A DNA stretch of 64,000 nucleotides from the NCBI RefSeq assembly GCF_025913575.1, contig NZ_CP109785.1:1178001-1242000 (forward strand), in the 5' to 3' direction. Numbering within the stretch: position 1 is the stretch's first letter; every line of letters begins with the position of its first letter. The notes beneath the pieces are model-generated. The model was not told where the DNA came from and searched no databases. It saw nothing but the letters and a program-made list of their open reading frames with translations. The DNA is from Halocatena marina (lineage in GTDB: Archaea; Halobacteriota; Halobacteria; Halobacteriales; Haloarculaceae). This document shows, one piece after another, positions 1-8,537 of the stretch. Position numbers and translations under genes: made by a program.

Positions 1-165
1 GCCCGAGCTTCTGCGCATCGGAGATTCACGATAACCGTTCGTTCCGGTCGGCCGAGTCGTCGATATCACCGATGTCACAAGCAATGATTGACGAAGTTAT
101 CGATTCGATCCGCTCCTCAAACGAGAGAGGTGGTCTTCACGCCAGACCGACCGTATTCGAGCCGG

Positions 166-1578
166 TCAGAGTCGTGAAAGCAGTACGTCTGTGTCTTCGA
201 TTCCATCGATCACGTACTCCATGAACTGGTTCGCAACCGCACCATCGATAAGACGATGGTCGTACGAGAGGTTCAGACCAATTCGGCTGCGAACTGCAAC
301 TGTTTCATCGTCAACCGCAACCGGACGATCCCGGATACGACCGATTCCCAAGATAGCTGCCTCGGGATAGTTGATTACCGGCGTCCCGAACGTTCGATGC
401 TCACCGTACGTAGCAAGATTGGTAACCGTAAACGTCCCGTCCTGAAGGTCACTCGGGCTAATCGATCGATCACGTGCCTGTTCGACGAGAGACTCCAACT
501 CCTCCGCAATTTCGACGATGGATTTCGTATCGACATCCTTGATAACAGGGACAATGAGACCATCTTCGGTGTGCGTTGCAACCCCAATGTTGTAGTATCG
601 TTTTTCGACAATCTCGTCTGTCGTGTCGTCAATGCTGGCATTAACGATCGGGAATTCCTTGAGAGCCGGAACGACCGCTTTGACGAACAACGGCGTATAC
701 GTGATGTGAACGTCGTTTTTCTCGTCGAGGCGTTCCTTGAGCGCGACAAACTCAGTCGCATCGCACTCGAATCCAGATGTAAGGTGCGGGACGATGGTCT
801 TTGACTCCGTCATATTCTCCGCAATGCGCTTTCGGAGACCCGATAACTCACGGCGTCTCGACCGCGACTCATCTTCATCTATCGACGTCGGCTCAATGCC
901 AACCGTCGGATGTTCGATCTCGAACGTCGCTGACTCGGCTGCTGGTTCCTGCAACTGTGCATCGATATCCGCCTGTAGAACTCTTCCCTCCGGTCCCGAC
1001 CCGTCGATCTCCGATAGTTCGACACCTTCTTTCCGGGCGTACCGACGAGTATGTGGCGCAGCGAAGACACGATCACTCTCGACTTCCGTCTCTTCTTTCT
1101 CTTCTGGTTCGTCTTCGTCCGCTGGTTTCGCTGTTGTTTCTTCAGCTTCTTCCTCTGCTGTTTCCTCGACTACTTCTTCTGTTTCTTCAGTTGGTTCTTC
1201 TGCTGTTTCTTCAGTTGGTTCTTCTGCTGTCTCTTCAGTTTCCTCCTCTGGTTCCTCTGTCTCGTCAGCTTCTTTCTCTGTTTTCTCAGCTTCCGCTTCA
1301 GTTTCTGTACGCCCTCCCACTTGTTGTTCTGGCGGATTTTCTGTTTCTATAACCACAATAACCGTACCGACGTCGACGGTATCTCCTTTGCTTGCTGTGC
1401 GTTCTTCGATCGTTCCGGGACACGGCGATGGAACGTCGGACACGGCTTTGTCGGTCTCGACTTCACAGAGTATGTCGTCTTCTTCGATATCGTCGCCTTC
1501 TTCGACGTGCCACTCGACGATTTCGGCCTCTGTCAACCCTTCTCCCGGATCGGGGAGTCGGAACTCGAACGCCGTCAC
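166..1578 (-). CDS. 2-oxoacid dehydrogenase E2 (dihydrolipoamide acyltransferase)
   Basis: E2 core of a 2-oxoacid dehydrogenase complex in the cytoplasm. It moves the acyl group from E1 to CoA through a swinging lipoyl arm. In the 470 residues I see one N-terminal lipoyl domain (about 5-78, lipoyl Lys44 in ETDKA), an unusually long Glu/Thr-rich linker (about 83-168), an E1/E3-binding domain (about 171-205) and a C-terminal acyltransferase domain ending with the catalytic HxxxDG (His441, Asp445 in SYDHRLIDGA). It is the last gene of the minus-strand E3-E1alpha-E1beta-E2 operon, 78 nt after E1beta. The acyl substrate cannot be read from the sequence. Pyruvate is oxidised by a ferredoxin enzyme in known haloarchaea, so a branched-chain or other 2-oxoacid is as likely. 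Confidence 0.95.
   Translation of the reverse strand: MTAFEFRLPDPGEGLTEAEIVEWHVEEGDDIEEDDILCEVETDKAVSDVPSPCPGTIEERTASKGDTVDVGTVIVVIETENPPEQQVGGRTETEAEAEKTEKEADETEEPEEETEETAEEPTEETAEEPTEETEEVVEETAEEEAEETTAKPADEDEPEEKEETEVESDRVFAAPHTRRYARKEGVELSEIDGSGPEGRVLQADIDAQLQEPAAESATFEIEHPTVGIEPTSIDEDESRSRRRELSGLRKRIAENMTESKTIVPHLTSGFECDATEFVALKERLDEKNDVHITYTPLFVKAVVPALKEFPIVNASIDDTTDEIVEKRYYNIGVATHTEDGLIVPVIKDVDTKSIVEIAEELESLVEQARDRSISPSDLQDGTFTVTNLATYGEHRTFGTPVINYPEAAILGIGRIRDRPVAVDDETVAVRSRIGLNLSYDHRLIDGAVANQFMEYVIDGIEDTDVLLSRL
1181..1228. repeat. 24-bp tandem repeat inside the E2 linker
   Basis: Two identical 24-bp copies lie back to back, followed by a degraded third. On the minus strand they encode an 8-residue unit (TAEEPTEE) around residues 117-133 of E2. 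The repeat keeps frame, so slippage would lengthen or shorten the flexible linker without breaking the protein. Confidence 0.85.
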
Positions 1579-1656
1579 TGGTCTCCCCTCCTATATCGAG
1601 TGACGTTCAACGACGAACTGATCAGCGAACAATTCGGTCGGTCGGTCGGCCACGGG

Positions 1657-2676
1657 TTAGAACTCATAGCTCATCACCGCCTCAATAGCGTATCGGGCTC
1701 GATCATCGTCTGGCAGATAATCGTCTTCGATATCGTGACCCGGGAAGTGAACGTCGTATCCGGTCGCTCGTTTGATTGGCGCTTTCAGCGCATCAAGTGC
1801 GTACTCGTTAATCAGTGCAGAGAGTTCCGCACCGAGACCGAGCGTCCGCCGAGCTTCATGGAGGATGACACACCGACCTGTCTTTGAAACCGACTCGAGA
1901 ATCGATTCGACATCCAACGGAGAAAGCGAACACAGATCGATGATTTCAACGTCCGCATCGACATCAGCCACTGCAGATTTCGCATGCCGCACCATCGCCC
2001 CCCACGTAAGTAATGTGACATCTGACCCTTCTCTGACAATGCGCGCTTCGTTCAGCGAAAGCGTATACTCATCAGTCGGAACCGGCTCTGTCATCCCTCG
2101 GTAGATCTTCTTCGGTTCGAGAAAAATCACAGGGTCGTCGCTGCGGATGCTCGCAGCCAGCAACCCCTTTGTCTGTGACGGGGTACTCGGACAAACGACG
2201 CGGACACCAGGAGTATGAACGAAGTACGACTCGGTCGATTCTTGATGGTATTCAAGCGCTTTGACCCCACCGCCGTACGGCATCCGAATCGTCATGGGCA
2301 TCTCTATCTCTCCCCCGGTTCGTTTGTACATCTTAGCAACAGCGTACATGAACTGGCCAAAGGCAGGGTAGAAAAAGCCCATAAATTCGATTTCAGGGAC
2401 CGGGCGCTCGCCTCGCATCGCCATGCCTGCGGCAGTGCCAACGATCCCGTTTTCCGAGAGTGGCGTATCGATGACTCGCTTATTGCCGAACTCATCGAGC
2501 AATCCTTCTGTTGCACGATACACCCCTCCGAGCGGACCAATGTCGTATCCGAGCACGCGAATGCTGCTATCACGTGCTAGCTCCTGGTGTAGCGTTCGGT
2601 TCACTGCCGAAACGAGATTCATCTCCTCAGTGTTGTCTGTGTTCACGTCCGCAACTCGGTCTTGTATGCTACTCAT
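1657..2676 (-). CDS. 2-oxoacid dehydrogenase E1 beta subunit
   Basis: Beta subunit of the thiamine-diphosphate E1 component (339 aa), which decarboxylates the 2-oxoacid together with E1alpha. It has the transketolase pyrimidine-binding domain (about 18-195, with the conserved DTPLSENGIVG and EFMGFFYPAFGQ stretches) and the C-terminal transketolase domain (about 210-330). Its start overlaps the end of E1alpha by 8 nt, so the two are probably translationally coupled. The length is normal for the family. The subunit pairs with the alpha chain encoded just upstream. Confidence 0.94.
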   Translation of the reverse strand: MSSIQDRVADVNTDNTEEMNLVSAVNRTLHQELARDSSIRVLGYDIGPLGGVYRATEGLLDEFGNKRVIDTPLSENGIVGTAAGMAMRGERPVPEIEFMGFFYPAFGQFMYAVAKMYKRTGGEIEMPMTIRMPYGGGVKALEYHQESTESYFVHTPGVRVVCPSTPSQTKGLLAASIRSDDPVIFLEPKKIYRGMTEPVPTDEYTLSLNEARIVREGSDVTLLTWGAMVRHAKSAVADVDADVEIIDLCSLSPLDVESILESVSKTGRCVILHEARRTLGLGAELSALINEYALDALKAPIKRATGYDVHFPGHDIEDDYLPDDDRARYAIEAVMSYEF

Positions 2677-3808
2677 CGAATCCCTCCCCTGTGAAGTCGA
2701 TAAATGGATTTTTGCCGTTCAGTTCTCGCTGTAGTTCTTCGCGTTGGTGACGTTGGTGCCACGATTCCCCATGGAGGATGTGATCGAACATGCGATCGGG
2801 CTCCGAGTTCGACATCGAACGAACCTGTTCGACAGCATCGGCAACGCGTTCGTCGATTTCGTCATGAATCGCTTTGTCCGTCTCGTCATCGAGAATTCCT
2901 TCGCTACGGAGATATGTTTCGAACCGATCAACGGGATCCCGATCCTTCCAGTAGTCTCGTTGCTCGCTGTCGTCCCGATAGCGATCCGGATTGTCCGATG
3001 TATTATGTGCTCCCATACGGTATGTCACGCATTCGATAAACGTCGCACCTCCGCCAGTGCGAGCACGTTCGACCGCCTCACGGGCTTTTTCGTAGACCGC
3101 GAAGATGTCGTTCCCATCGACGCGCTCGCTGGGCACCCCGTATGCGTTCGCTTTCTGTGCAATCGTCTCCGACGCAGTTTGTCGCTGTGATGGCTCGGAG
3201 ATCGCCCACTGATTGTTCTGGCAAACAATGACCGCTGGGACGTCGAACACGCCAGCGAAGTTCATCCCGTCGTGGAACGACCCTTCACTGGTCGATCCGT
3301 CACCAGTGAACACCATCGTGACGGTCTCTCGGTCGTTGAACGCGTCCGCCATGGCTGATCCGACAGCGTTGGTCACGTTCACACCGATCGGTGTGTAATC
3401 GGGTGAGAAATTCATGGGCGAATCCCCCATTTCGAGCTGTTCTGCAATTGTTTCGGGTTCGTGGCCAGTAGCGCTGGCAATTATCTCCGCCATGGACTGA
3501 TCCCAGTGGAGTAGTGCTGGTGTCTGGCGATACGTGTAAAACATCCAGTCATCGGGCTGCAGAGCCGCAGCACCGCCCAGTGGCGTTGCTTCCTCTCCGA
3601 GGGTTTGCGCGACGAGACTGACCTCACCGCTGCGTTGCATGTTCAACATTTTCTCCTCAAGCACCCGTGTGGCGACAAACGTCCGATACAGTCCGAGTAG
3701 CTCGTCGTCTGCCAGTTCGGGGACATCTCTTTGAAGCTCTCCCTCTGGACCGAGGATTCGATAGAAATCCTCTGGCGGTCGCTCTTCTGCCCAGGTCTCT
3801 TGTGACAT
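2669..3808 (-). CDS. 2-oxoacid dehydrogenase E1 alpha subunit
   Basis: Alpha subunit of the E1 component. The thiamine-diphosphate motif is intact: GDGSTSEG, then an NN pair about 27 residues later (VCQNNQW). I chose the Met at 3808 (MSQETWAEE), giving 379 aa and a 62-nt gap to the E3 stop. An in-frame Met at 3865 would add 19 residues (MTWSPERI...) and leave only 5 nt after E3. The shorter start fits the beginning of the conserved E1alpha region better. Second gene of the operon. Confidence 0.93.
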   Translation of the reverse strand: MSQETWAEERPPEDFYRILGPEGELQRDVPELADDELLGLYRTFVATRVLEEKMLNMQRSGEVSLVAQTLGEEATPLGGAAALQPDDWMFYTYRQTPALLHWDQSMAEIIASATGHEPETIAEQLEMGDSPMNFSPDYTPIGVNVTNAVGSAMADAFNDRETVTMVFTGDGSTSEGSFHDGMNFAGVFDVPAVIVCQNNQWAISEPSQRQTASETIAQKANAYGVPSERVDGNDIFAVYEKAREAVERARTGGGATFIECVTYRMGAHNTSDNPDRYRDDSEQRDYWKDRDPVDRFETYLRSEGILDDETDKAIHDEIDERVADAVEQVRSMSNSEPDRMFDHILHGESWHQRHQREELQRELNGKNPFIDFTGEGFDE

Positions 3809-3870
3809 CGTTTCGAATAGGATATCTATTCTCTGCCCACTAATTCTCTCGGGTGACCACGTCAACTGCG

Positions 3871-5307
3871 TTATGAGTTGCGCCGGTGAATCGCGTGTCC
3901 GCGTGCGTTCGCTGCGGCCTCTCTTACTGCTTCCGAGAGCGTCGGATGCGTGTGAATCGTCCGGATGATATCTTCAAGCGTCGCCCCCATCTCGAGCGCG
4001 AGTCCGAGTTCACCGATGAGTTCAGACGCCTCGGGTGCGACGATCTGCCCACCGAGGAGATATCCCATATCGGACTCAGCGACGACACGAACAAATCCGT
4101 CGGTATCGTTCAGCGTGAGTGCGCGTCCACTCGCCTGCAGCGGCATCTTACCGACGGTCGTCGAGTACCCAGCGTCCTGCGCCTCGGCTTCTGAGAGTCC
4201 AACAGTACCAATTTCGGGATCGGTGAACACCACTGCCGGGATCGCTTGGTAGTCGAGCGCTGCGGGCTTGCCAGCAATGACTTCGGCTGCAATTTCACCT
4301 TCCATCATCCCTTTGTGCGCCAAGAGTGGCTCACCAGCGACATCTCCGATTGCGAAGACGTGTTCGTGGTTCGTTCGTGCTCGGTCGTCCGTCTTGATGA
4401 ACCCATCCTCGTTCGTTTCAATACCGATTGCTTCCAAACCGACGGTGTCAGTGACGGGTTCGCGCCCGACCGCAACGAGGGTCTGGGACGCTTCATACTC
4501 AGTCTGTTCGCCGTCTTCTGTCTCGGTCGTGATTACAATACCGTCTCCGTCGCGTTCTTCCCATTCCGTGGCCTGTTCCCCAAAGTGAAAGTCGACGCCG
4601 ATCGATTCCAATCGATTCCGGACGACGGCGGAAATATCGTCCTCGTAGTTCGGTAGCACGTCTGCAAGCATCTCGACAACTGTCACATCCGCCCCAGCTT
4701 TCGCGTACACCGAGGAAAGCTCCATCCCGATGTAGCCCGCTCCGACGATGAGGAGAGACTCCGGAACAGATTCTAGCGCGAGCGCGTGACGTGAATTGAG
4801 TATACGCTCACCATCGAACTCGAATCCAGGTATCTCGATAGCACGGCTTCCAGTTGCGATGATCGCGTGCTCGAACGTGAGTGATTCTGGCTCGTCGTTA
4901 CTCTCTGGATGGATGTTGGCCGTTGTTTCATCCACGAACTCCGCCCGTCCGTCGATGAGTTCGACACCACTTTGCCGACAGAGATTCTCGACACCGTCTG
5001 TCAACTGTGAAACGACACCGTCTTTCCAGTCATTCATCGCAGCGGGATCGATGTCGGGATCGGCATGAACGCCCCGTTGTTCGGCTGTCGACGCTTGGTG
5101 AGCAACGTCCGTCGCCGAAATCAGGGCTTTCGAGGGGATACAGCCGTAGTTGAGGCACGTTCCGCCATACGCATCCTTTTCGACGAGTGTCACGCTATAA
5201 TCGAGCTGCCCGGCCCGAATCGCCGCAACGTAGCCGCCGGGACCTGCACCGATTATTAATACATCTGTCTCGTTCGGGAGCTCGTGGTTATGATCGTGAT
5301 TCGACAT
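3871..5307 (-). CDS. lpdA: dihydrolipoyl dehydrogenase (E3)
   Basis: FAD-dependent E3 subunit (478 aa) that reoxidises dihydrolipoamide and reduces NAD+. It shows an N-terminal FAD Rossmann motif (GAGPGGYVAA, about 20-29), the redox-active disulfide Cys51/Cys56 in GGTCLNYGCIPSK, an NAD-binding Rossmann motif (IVGAGYIGME) and the C-terminal catalytic His with its Glu in HTHPTLSE. It is the first gene of the operon, ahead of E1alpha. A second flavin disulfide reductase of this superfamily is at 56816-58249. No TATA-like box is obvious directly before the start. Confidence 0.95.
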   Translation of the reverse strand: MSNHDHNHELPNETDVLIIGAGPGGYVAAIRAGQLDYSVTLVEKDAYGGTCLNYGCIPSKALISATDVAHQASTAEQRGVHADPDIDPAAMNDWKDGVVSQLTDGVENLCRQSGVELIDGRAEFVDETTANIHPESNDEPESLTFEHAIIATGSRAIEIPGFEFDGERILNSRHALALESVPESLLIVGAGYIGMELSSVYAKAGADVTVVEMLADVLPNYEDDISAVVRNRLESIGVDFHFGEQATEWEERDGDGIVITTETEDGEQTEYEASQTLVAVGREPVTDTVGLEAIGIETNEDGFIKTDDRARTNHEHVFAIGDVAGEPLLAHKGMMEGEIAAEVIAGKPAALDYQAIPAVVFTDPEIGTVGLSEAEAQDAGYSTTVGKMPLQASGRALTLNDTDGFVRVVAESDMGYLLGGQIVAPEASELIGELGLALEMGATLEDIIRTIHTHPTLSEAVREAAANARGHAIHRRNS

Positions 5308-5543
5308 AGTTGTTGTGAGTGTATTGATTGTGTGTTGGGTGCGTTCAACGTATGAACCGTTTGCACTCGGATAGTCGTCTCTTCGAGACGTGCTTACTAG
5401 TTATTTTGCCACTCCAATAGATCTGCTGGCTGGAAGAATCACGGGCCGAAGGAATCGAATGGCTGATTTCGTCTTCCTGTGTCACTATTTTGGCGGACGT
5501 GGCACTGTCTTCGGACAAATCCGATTTCATTACCAAACGTGCT

Positions 5544-5571
5544 ATTACAAACGTATGCTTGTAACAGCAAG
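5544..5571. promoter_or_regulatory. palindromic element TTACAA-N8-TTGTAA, copy 1
   Basis: A perfect inverted repeat (TTACAA 5545-5550, TTGTAA 5559-5564) lies inside a 28-bp sequence that recurs exactly, in reverse orientation, at 21934-21961. It sits about 240 bp before the lpdA start and 365 bp before the gene at 5937. The form suits a dimeric transcription factor, but the regulator is unknown. Confidence 0.55.
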
Positions 5572-5650
5572 CATGATGATTATTACCCCGCCTGCTCAGG
5601 CGGCGATCGACGAAGAGAGTTGGGATATGCCTGCCAGTCGTTACCGGTTA

Positions 5651-5805
5651 CTACTCGGACACGAGCTCAGAGAGTGTTTTTCCTCTCGGTCGGGTCCGGT
5701 TGGGCGCGTCCTTGTGTTCGAATTCTTCCCAGCATTCTGGGTGCGTGGTGTGGTCGGTGACACATTCTTCGAGACAGTGAGGAGAGAGTTGCCTTTTCCA
5801 TCAGC
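5651..5805 (-). pseudogene. possible remnant of a small Cys/His-rich protein
   Basis: The minus strand has a 51-codon open frame ending at 5651 with haloarchaeal-like acidic composition and a possible metal site: HCLEEC, then HTTHPECWEEFEH. No ATG, GTG or TTG is available in this frame. An ATG (GAA AAG ...) just upstream is in another frame, next to an AAAA run. A single-base indel there would join them into one small protein. It could be a decayed gene, a sequencing error or chance. Confidence 0.3.
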
Positions 5806-5936
5806 TATCGGCATCGTAATGAGCGACATCGTTTGGTCCGGCGTTGTTGTAACCACCGGTGACCACGCTATTAGCGTTTTGCCGCGTGCACTCTTCGAGG
5901 GAACGTTCTTACGCAGAGGAGACCAAACGAAAGGAC

Positions 5937-6413
5937 ATGAGAATCAGCGCTCCAGATGAGAATGATCTCCTCTTCGAGTTGCTCAATCCTCGCTCGTTGA
6001 CTGTCGGGTTCAAAGGTGGTATCGTCGCAACGAGTGCAATGACTGTATTCCGGATGCCGATCTCGCGTTCACTGCCACCAACAGCGGAGTTCTGGGCACA
6101 GTACGTCGGCGGTGGAGAATTGGCAGATCACCGAGCCGAATCCCTACTCTTACACTTCTTATACGGGGCCATCGCGGGGAGCATTTTTGGCTCGATATTC
6201 GCCGTCGTCGACACCCGCAGTCCGTACGAGACAGAAACCAAAGGTCTTCTTGCAGGACTCCTCTACAGCATTCCATTCACACTACTGGGGGAGTCCATCA
6301 TGTTAAATCACATGTTGGGGATGGATCTCGAACCGGATGAGTCGATGATCTTTCATGCGAGCCATCTCGTGTACGGTATTACGCTTGGTGCGTGGATTGG
6401 ATCACGAATGTAA
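5937..6413 (+). CDS. conserved membrane protein, function unknown
   Basis: A protein of 158 aa starting MRISAPDEND. Hydrophobic segments are visible at about 25-40 (GFKGGIVATSAMTVF), about 72-92 (LLHFLYGAIAGSIFGSIFAVV), about 105-125 and the C-terminus (HLVYGITLGAWIGSRM), so it is likely a 3-4 helix membrane protein. The glycine-rich C-terminal helix is typical of small haloarchaeal membrane proteins. The upstream in-frame Met at 5859 would add 26 residues of non-acidic sequence and is less likely. No function can be assigned. Confidence 0.75.
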   Translation: MRISAPDENDLLFELLNPRSLTVGFKGGIVATSAMTVFRMPISRSLPPTAEFWAQYVGGGELADHRAESLLLHFLYGAIAGSIFGSIFAVVDTRSPYETETKGLLAGLLYSIPFTLLGESIMLNHMLGMDLEPDESMIFHASHLVYGITLGAWIGSRM

Positions 6414-6639
6414 CCAAGAACTCGGTCATCACCACTTTGTTCGGCCACAATCGATGTACAGCTGATCAACTAACTGACCGGGGGTTGGCCTATTGCATAT
6501 GTATCATTAACGACGCAAGTAGAGCAGGTATGCATTTGATTATAGAACCAGCAGTAAATGACGAAATATTGGGCGATAGCTTGAATTCACTGTCCTCGGG
6601 CCCTCAATCGGTAGAATTTAGGCCATCCTAAAGAGAAAA

Positions 6640-6646
6640 TTTATAG
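6640..6646 (+). promoter_or_regulatory. TATA-like box of the NifU-like gene
   Basis: TTTATAG centred 30 nt before the ATG at 6673. The spacing is that of a leaderless haloarchaeal transcript and supports the ATG over the upstream GTG at 6658. Confidence 0.5.
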
Positions 6647-6672
6647 TACTTTAGGGCGTGGTAGTAGTTGTG

Positions 6673-6999
6673 ATGAGCGCAGAAGGACTTGAACGGCAGA
6701 CGCGGAACTACCTGAGCAACAACATCCCACAGATTCAGGAACACGGTGGACACTTCGAAATTGAGGATGTCAACGACAACACCGGTGACGTGACGGTCGC
6801 CATTGGGGGCGCTTGCTCGGGTTGTGGTATTGCACCGATGACAATAAAGGCAATTGAGCAGCGCCTGCCCACTGAAATCGAGGGTGTTTCCAACGTGACT
6901 GTTCGTCGAGCGGGTGGGCCGCGTGCAGCAGTCATGCCTTCGAAAATCGAAGTGATGGAAGATATGGAGGAGTACGAGGACTACGATCCACCGTTCTGA
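6673..6999 (+). CDS. NifU-like C-terminal domain Fe-S scaffold protein
   Basis: A 108-residue single-domain protein of the NifU C-terminal family, which carries or transfers Fe-S clusters. The defining CxxC is present (Cys48 and Cys51 in GACSGCGIAPMTIK), followed by the usual helix and the VTVRR strand. The C-terminus is an extra acidic tail (EDMEEYEDYD). The start is set by the TATA-like box 30 nt upstream. Flanked by unrelated genes and probably monocistronic. Confidence 0.88.
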   Translation: MSAEGLERQTRNYLSNNIPQIQEHGGHFEIEDVNDNTGDVTVAIGGACSGCGIAPMTIKAIEQRLPTEIEGVSNVTVRRAGGPRAAVMPSKIEVMEDMEEYEDYDPPF

Positions 7000-7098
7000 G
7001 CAACTCGGACAGATCAGCAAGCGATTTTCTACTCCATACGACTGCTGCTTGGTGACCCAGCACGCAGAGAGCGCGATCTCACACGCAGCGTAGATCGC

Positions 7099-8382
7099 TC
7101 ATTCGTTCGTTCGGGAAACGACTTGCAGTTCGATTCCGTTCGGCACGTAGGCATTTGCCGCGTATCCGCCTTCGTTCCACGGATAGACGGAATCGGGGAT
7201 TTCGTCCCAGTCATCGAGTACAGCGATAGTGGCTGGTTGAGTGCGGTCGTTCTCGTCTGTAGCACGCGAAAGGAGCGTGTATGTGTTGTCAGCGTCTTCA
7301 GCGATGATTGGTTCCCACGTGTATGTGAACAGCCGCCAAGCGCCGTCATAATCTGGCCCATACATCTCAGCATCGTCCCATGAATCACCGCCATCAGTGG
7401 ACACTTCGACACGCCTCACGCGGTCATCTCCCGCCCACGCAACGCCTTGAATCTCGATTATCCCGCTTTCGTCTGGTGATACGGATGATTCTCCGTCAGG
7501 GTGCCCAATGAGCGACATCACGTTCTCATCGAACGTGTACGGGTGATCTACGTCTCCGATTAGTTGCTCCCATGTATCCGCTGTCGAGACCGTTGTCTTG
7601 ATCTCTGGCTCGATACTGGCCGGATGTATCCGGTAGGCCTCGTGCTGCCAGTATGTGTAGGTCTGGTCCTTTCCATCCTCAGAGAACGTCTCATCGGTAA
7701 CCATCGTGTCTGTGACACGGAGTTCAGTGACCCATTTGACACTGTTCGTTCCGTACCAGCCGGGGACGACGAGGCGAAGTGGAAACCCATGTTCCGGTGG
7801 GAGCTGGCGGCCGTTCATCTCATAGGCAAGGATGCAGTCATCGAAGATCTTCGATAACGGGATGGATTTCACGTACACATCGTTATCAGCCGGTGTATCA
7901 CCTCCAACAACAGTGAGCCAGCGATCCGCGTGATCCGTTTCGACATCGATCTCCGGGAGCACTGACTGTACTGGCGTTCCGGTCCAGATGGCGGTCGCAA
8001 CTGCATCCCACTCCCACTGGACGCTCCCTGTTTCAGGCTCGTGGTGTCCACGATCGTTCCCTGCACATTCCATCGTGTGTGCGACGGCGACCGTCGGATA
8101 CGATTCTCGTAGCTCATCCACTGAGAGCGTCGCTTTGCTGTCACCGTTCACCATTCGGACGCTCCACGCATCCGGATCGGTATCGATGCGCGGAATGTCG
8201 TTACGATGGCAGACGAAATGATCTTCGATTGGAGTCAACCAGTTGATGAACGTCTGTCGGCTCGTTGCCCCGACTACTGTGTAGCGATCTTCCTCGTCGC
8301 GCACCTCCCGTGTTCCGGGCTTGTGTTCGAGGATTTCCTCGATCTCTGCTTTTCGGGTCTCGCTCCGGTCGCTCTTTCCCAT
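7099..8382 (-). CDS. sulfite oxidase-like molybdopterin oxidoreductase, copy 1
   Basis: A 427-aa protein with the sulfite-oxidase molybdopterin domain (about 35-280) and the C-terminal Mo-co dimerisation domain (about 300-420). The molybdenum-ligating Cys is Cys106 in TMECAGNDRG. The conserved PLRLVVPGWYGTNSVKW stretch is also present. There is no Tat or Sec signal and no heme domain, so a cytoplasmic enzyme with an unknown electron acceptor is likely. The substrate may be sulfite, but the family also includes methionine-sulfoxide reductases and plant-type enzymes. A paralog lies at 14882-16129. Confidence 0.9.
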   Translation of the reverse strand: MGKSDRSETRKAEIEEILEHKPGTREVRDEEDRYTVVGATSRQTFINWLTPIEDHFVCHRNDIPRIDTDPDAWSVRMVNGDSKATLSVDELRESYPTVAVAHTMECAGNDRGHHEPETGSVQWEWDAVATAIWTGTPVQSVLPEIDVETDHADRWLTVVGGDTPADNDVYVKSIPLSKIFDDCILAYEMNGRQLPPEHGFPLRLVVPGWYGTNSVKWVTELRVTDTMVTDETFSEDGKDQTYTYWQHEAYRIHPASIEPEIKTTVSTADTWEQLIGDVDHPYTFDENVMSLIGHPDGESSVSPDESGIIEIQGVAWAGDDRVRRVEVSTDGGDSWDDAEMYGPDYDGAWRLFTYTWEPIIAEDADNTYTLLSRATDENDRTQPATIAVLDDWDEIPDSVYPWNEGGYAANAYVPNGIELQVVSRTNE

Positions 8383-8537
8383 GTGATATACTCACAAACC
8401 ACCGACAAAACCGTTTTGCACCACGCGTCCGATCAGCCGAACGTAGACCAACTCTACTGTCCACGTACTCGAGCTGAGCGTAGACGATCTCTCCATCGAT
8501 CCAGCATCGTCGTGTACGATCGTGCTGTTCGTCTCGA

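Larger units (their letters stand above)
5308..5936. other. intergenic region with a palindrome and a broken small ORF
   Basis: Divergent interval between lpdA and the membrane protein at 5937. It contains a small hairpin (CGTCTC-TTC-GAGACG, about 5377-5391), the palindromic element at 5544-5571 and a Cys/His-rich reading frame without a start codon at 5651-5805 (listed separately). I see no intact gene in the rest. Confidence 0.6.

Noticed and set aside
1-165. End of a possible plus-strand gene at the window edge (PELLRIGDSR then a stop at 32-34)
   Set aside because: Ten codons are too few to support a partial gene.
737-1603. Long Ser/Val-rich frame opposite E2
   Set aside because: It is the antisense of the Glu/Thr-rich linker, which produces Ser-rich repeats. 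It has no domain and overlaps a certain gene.
5390-5959. 189-codon plus-strand frame over the lpdA upstream region
   Set aside because: The sequence is Phe/Arg/Cys-rich with no family features and overlaps the start of the 5937 gene. Not supported.
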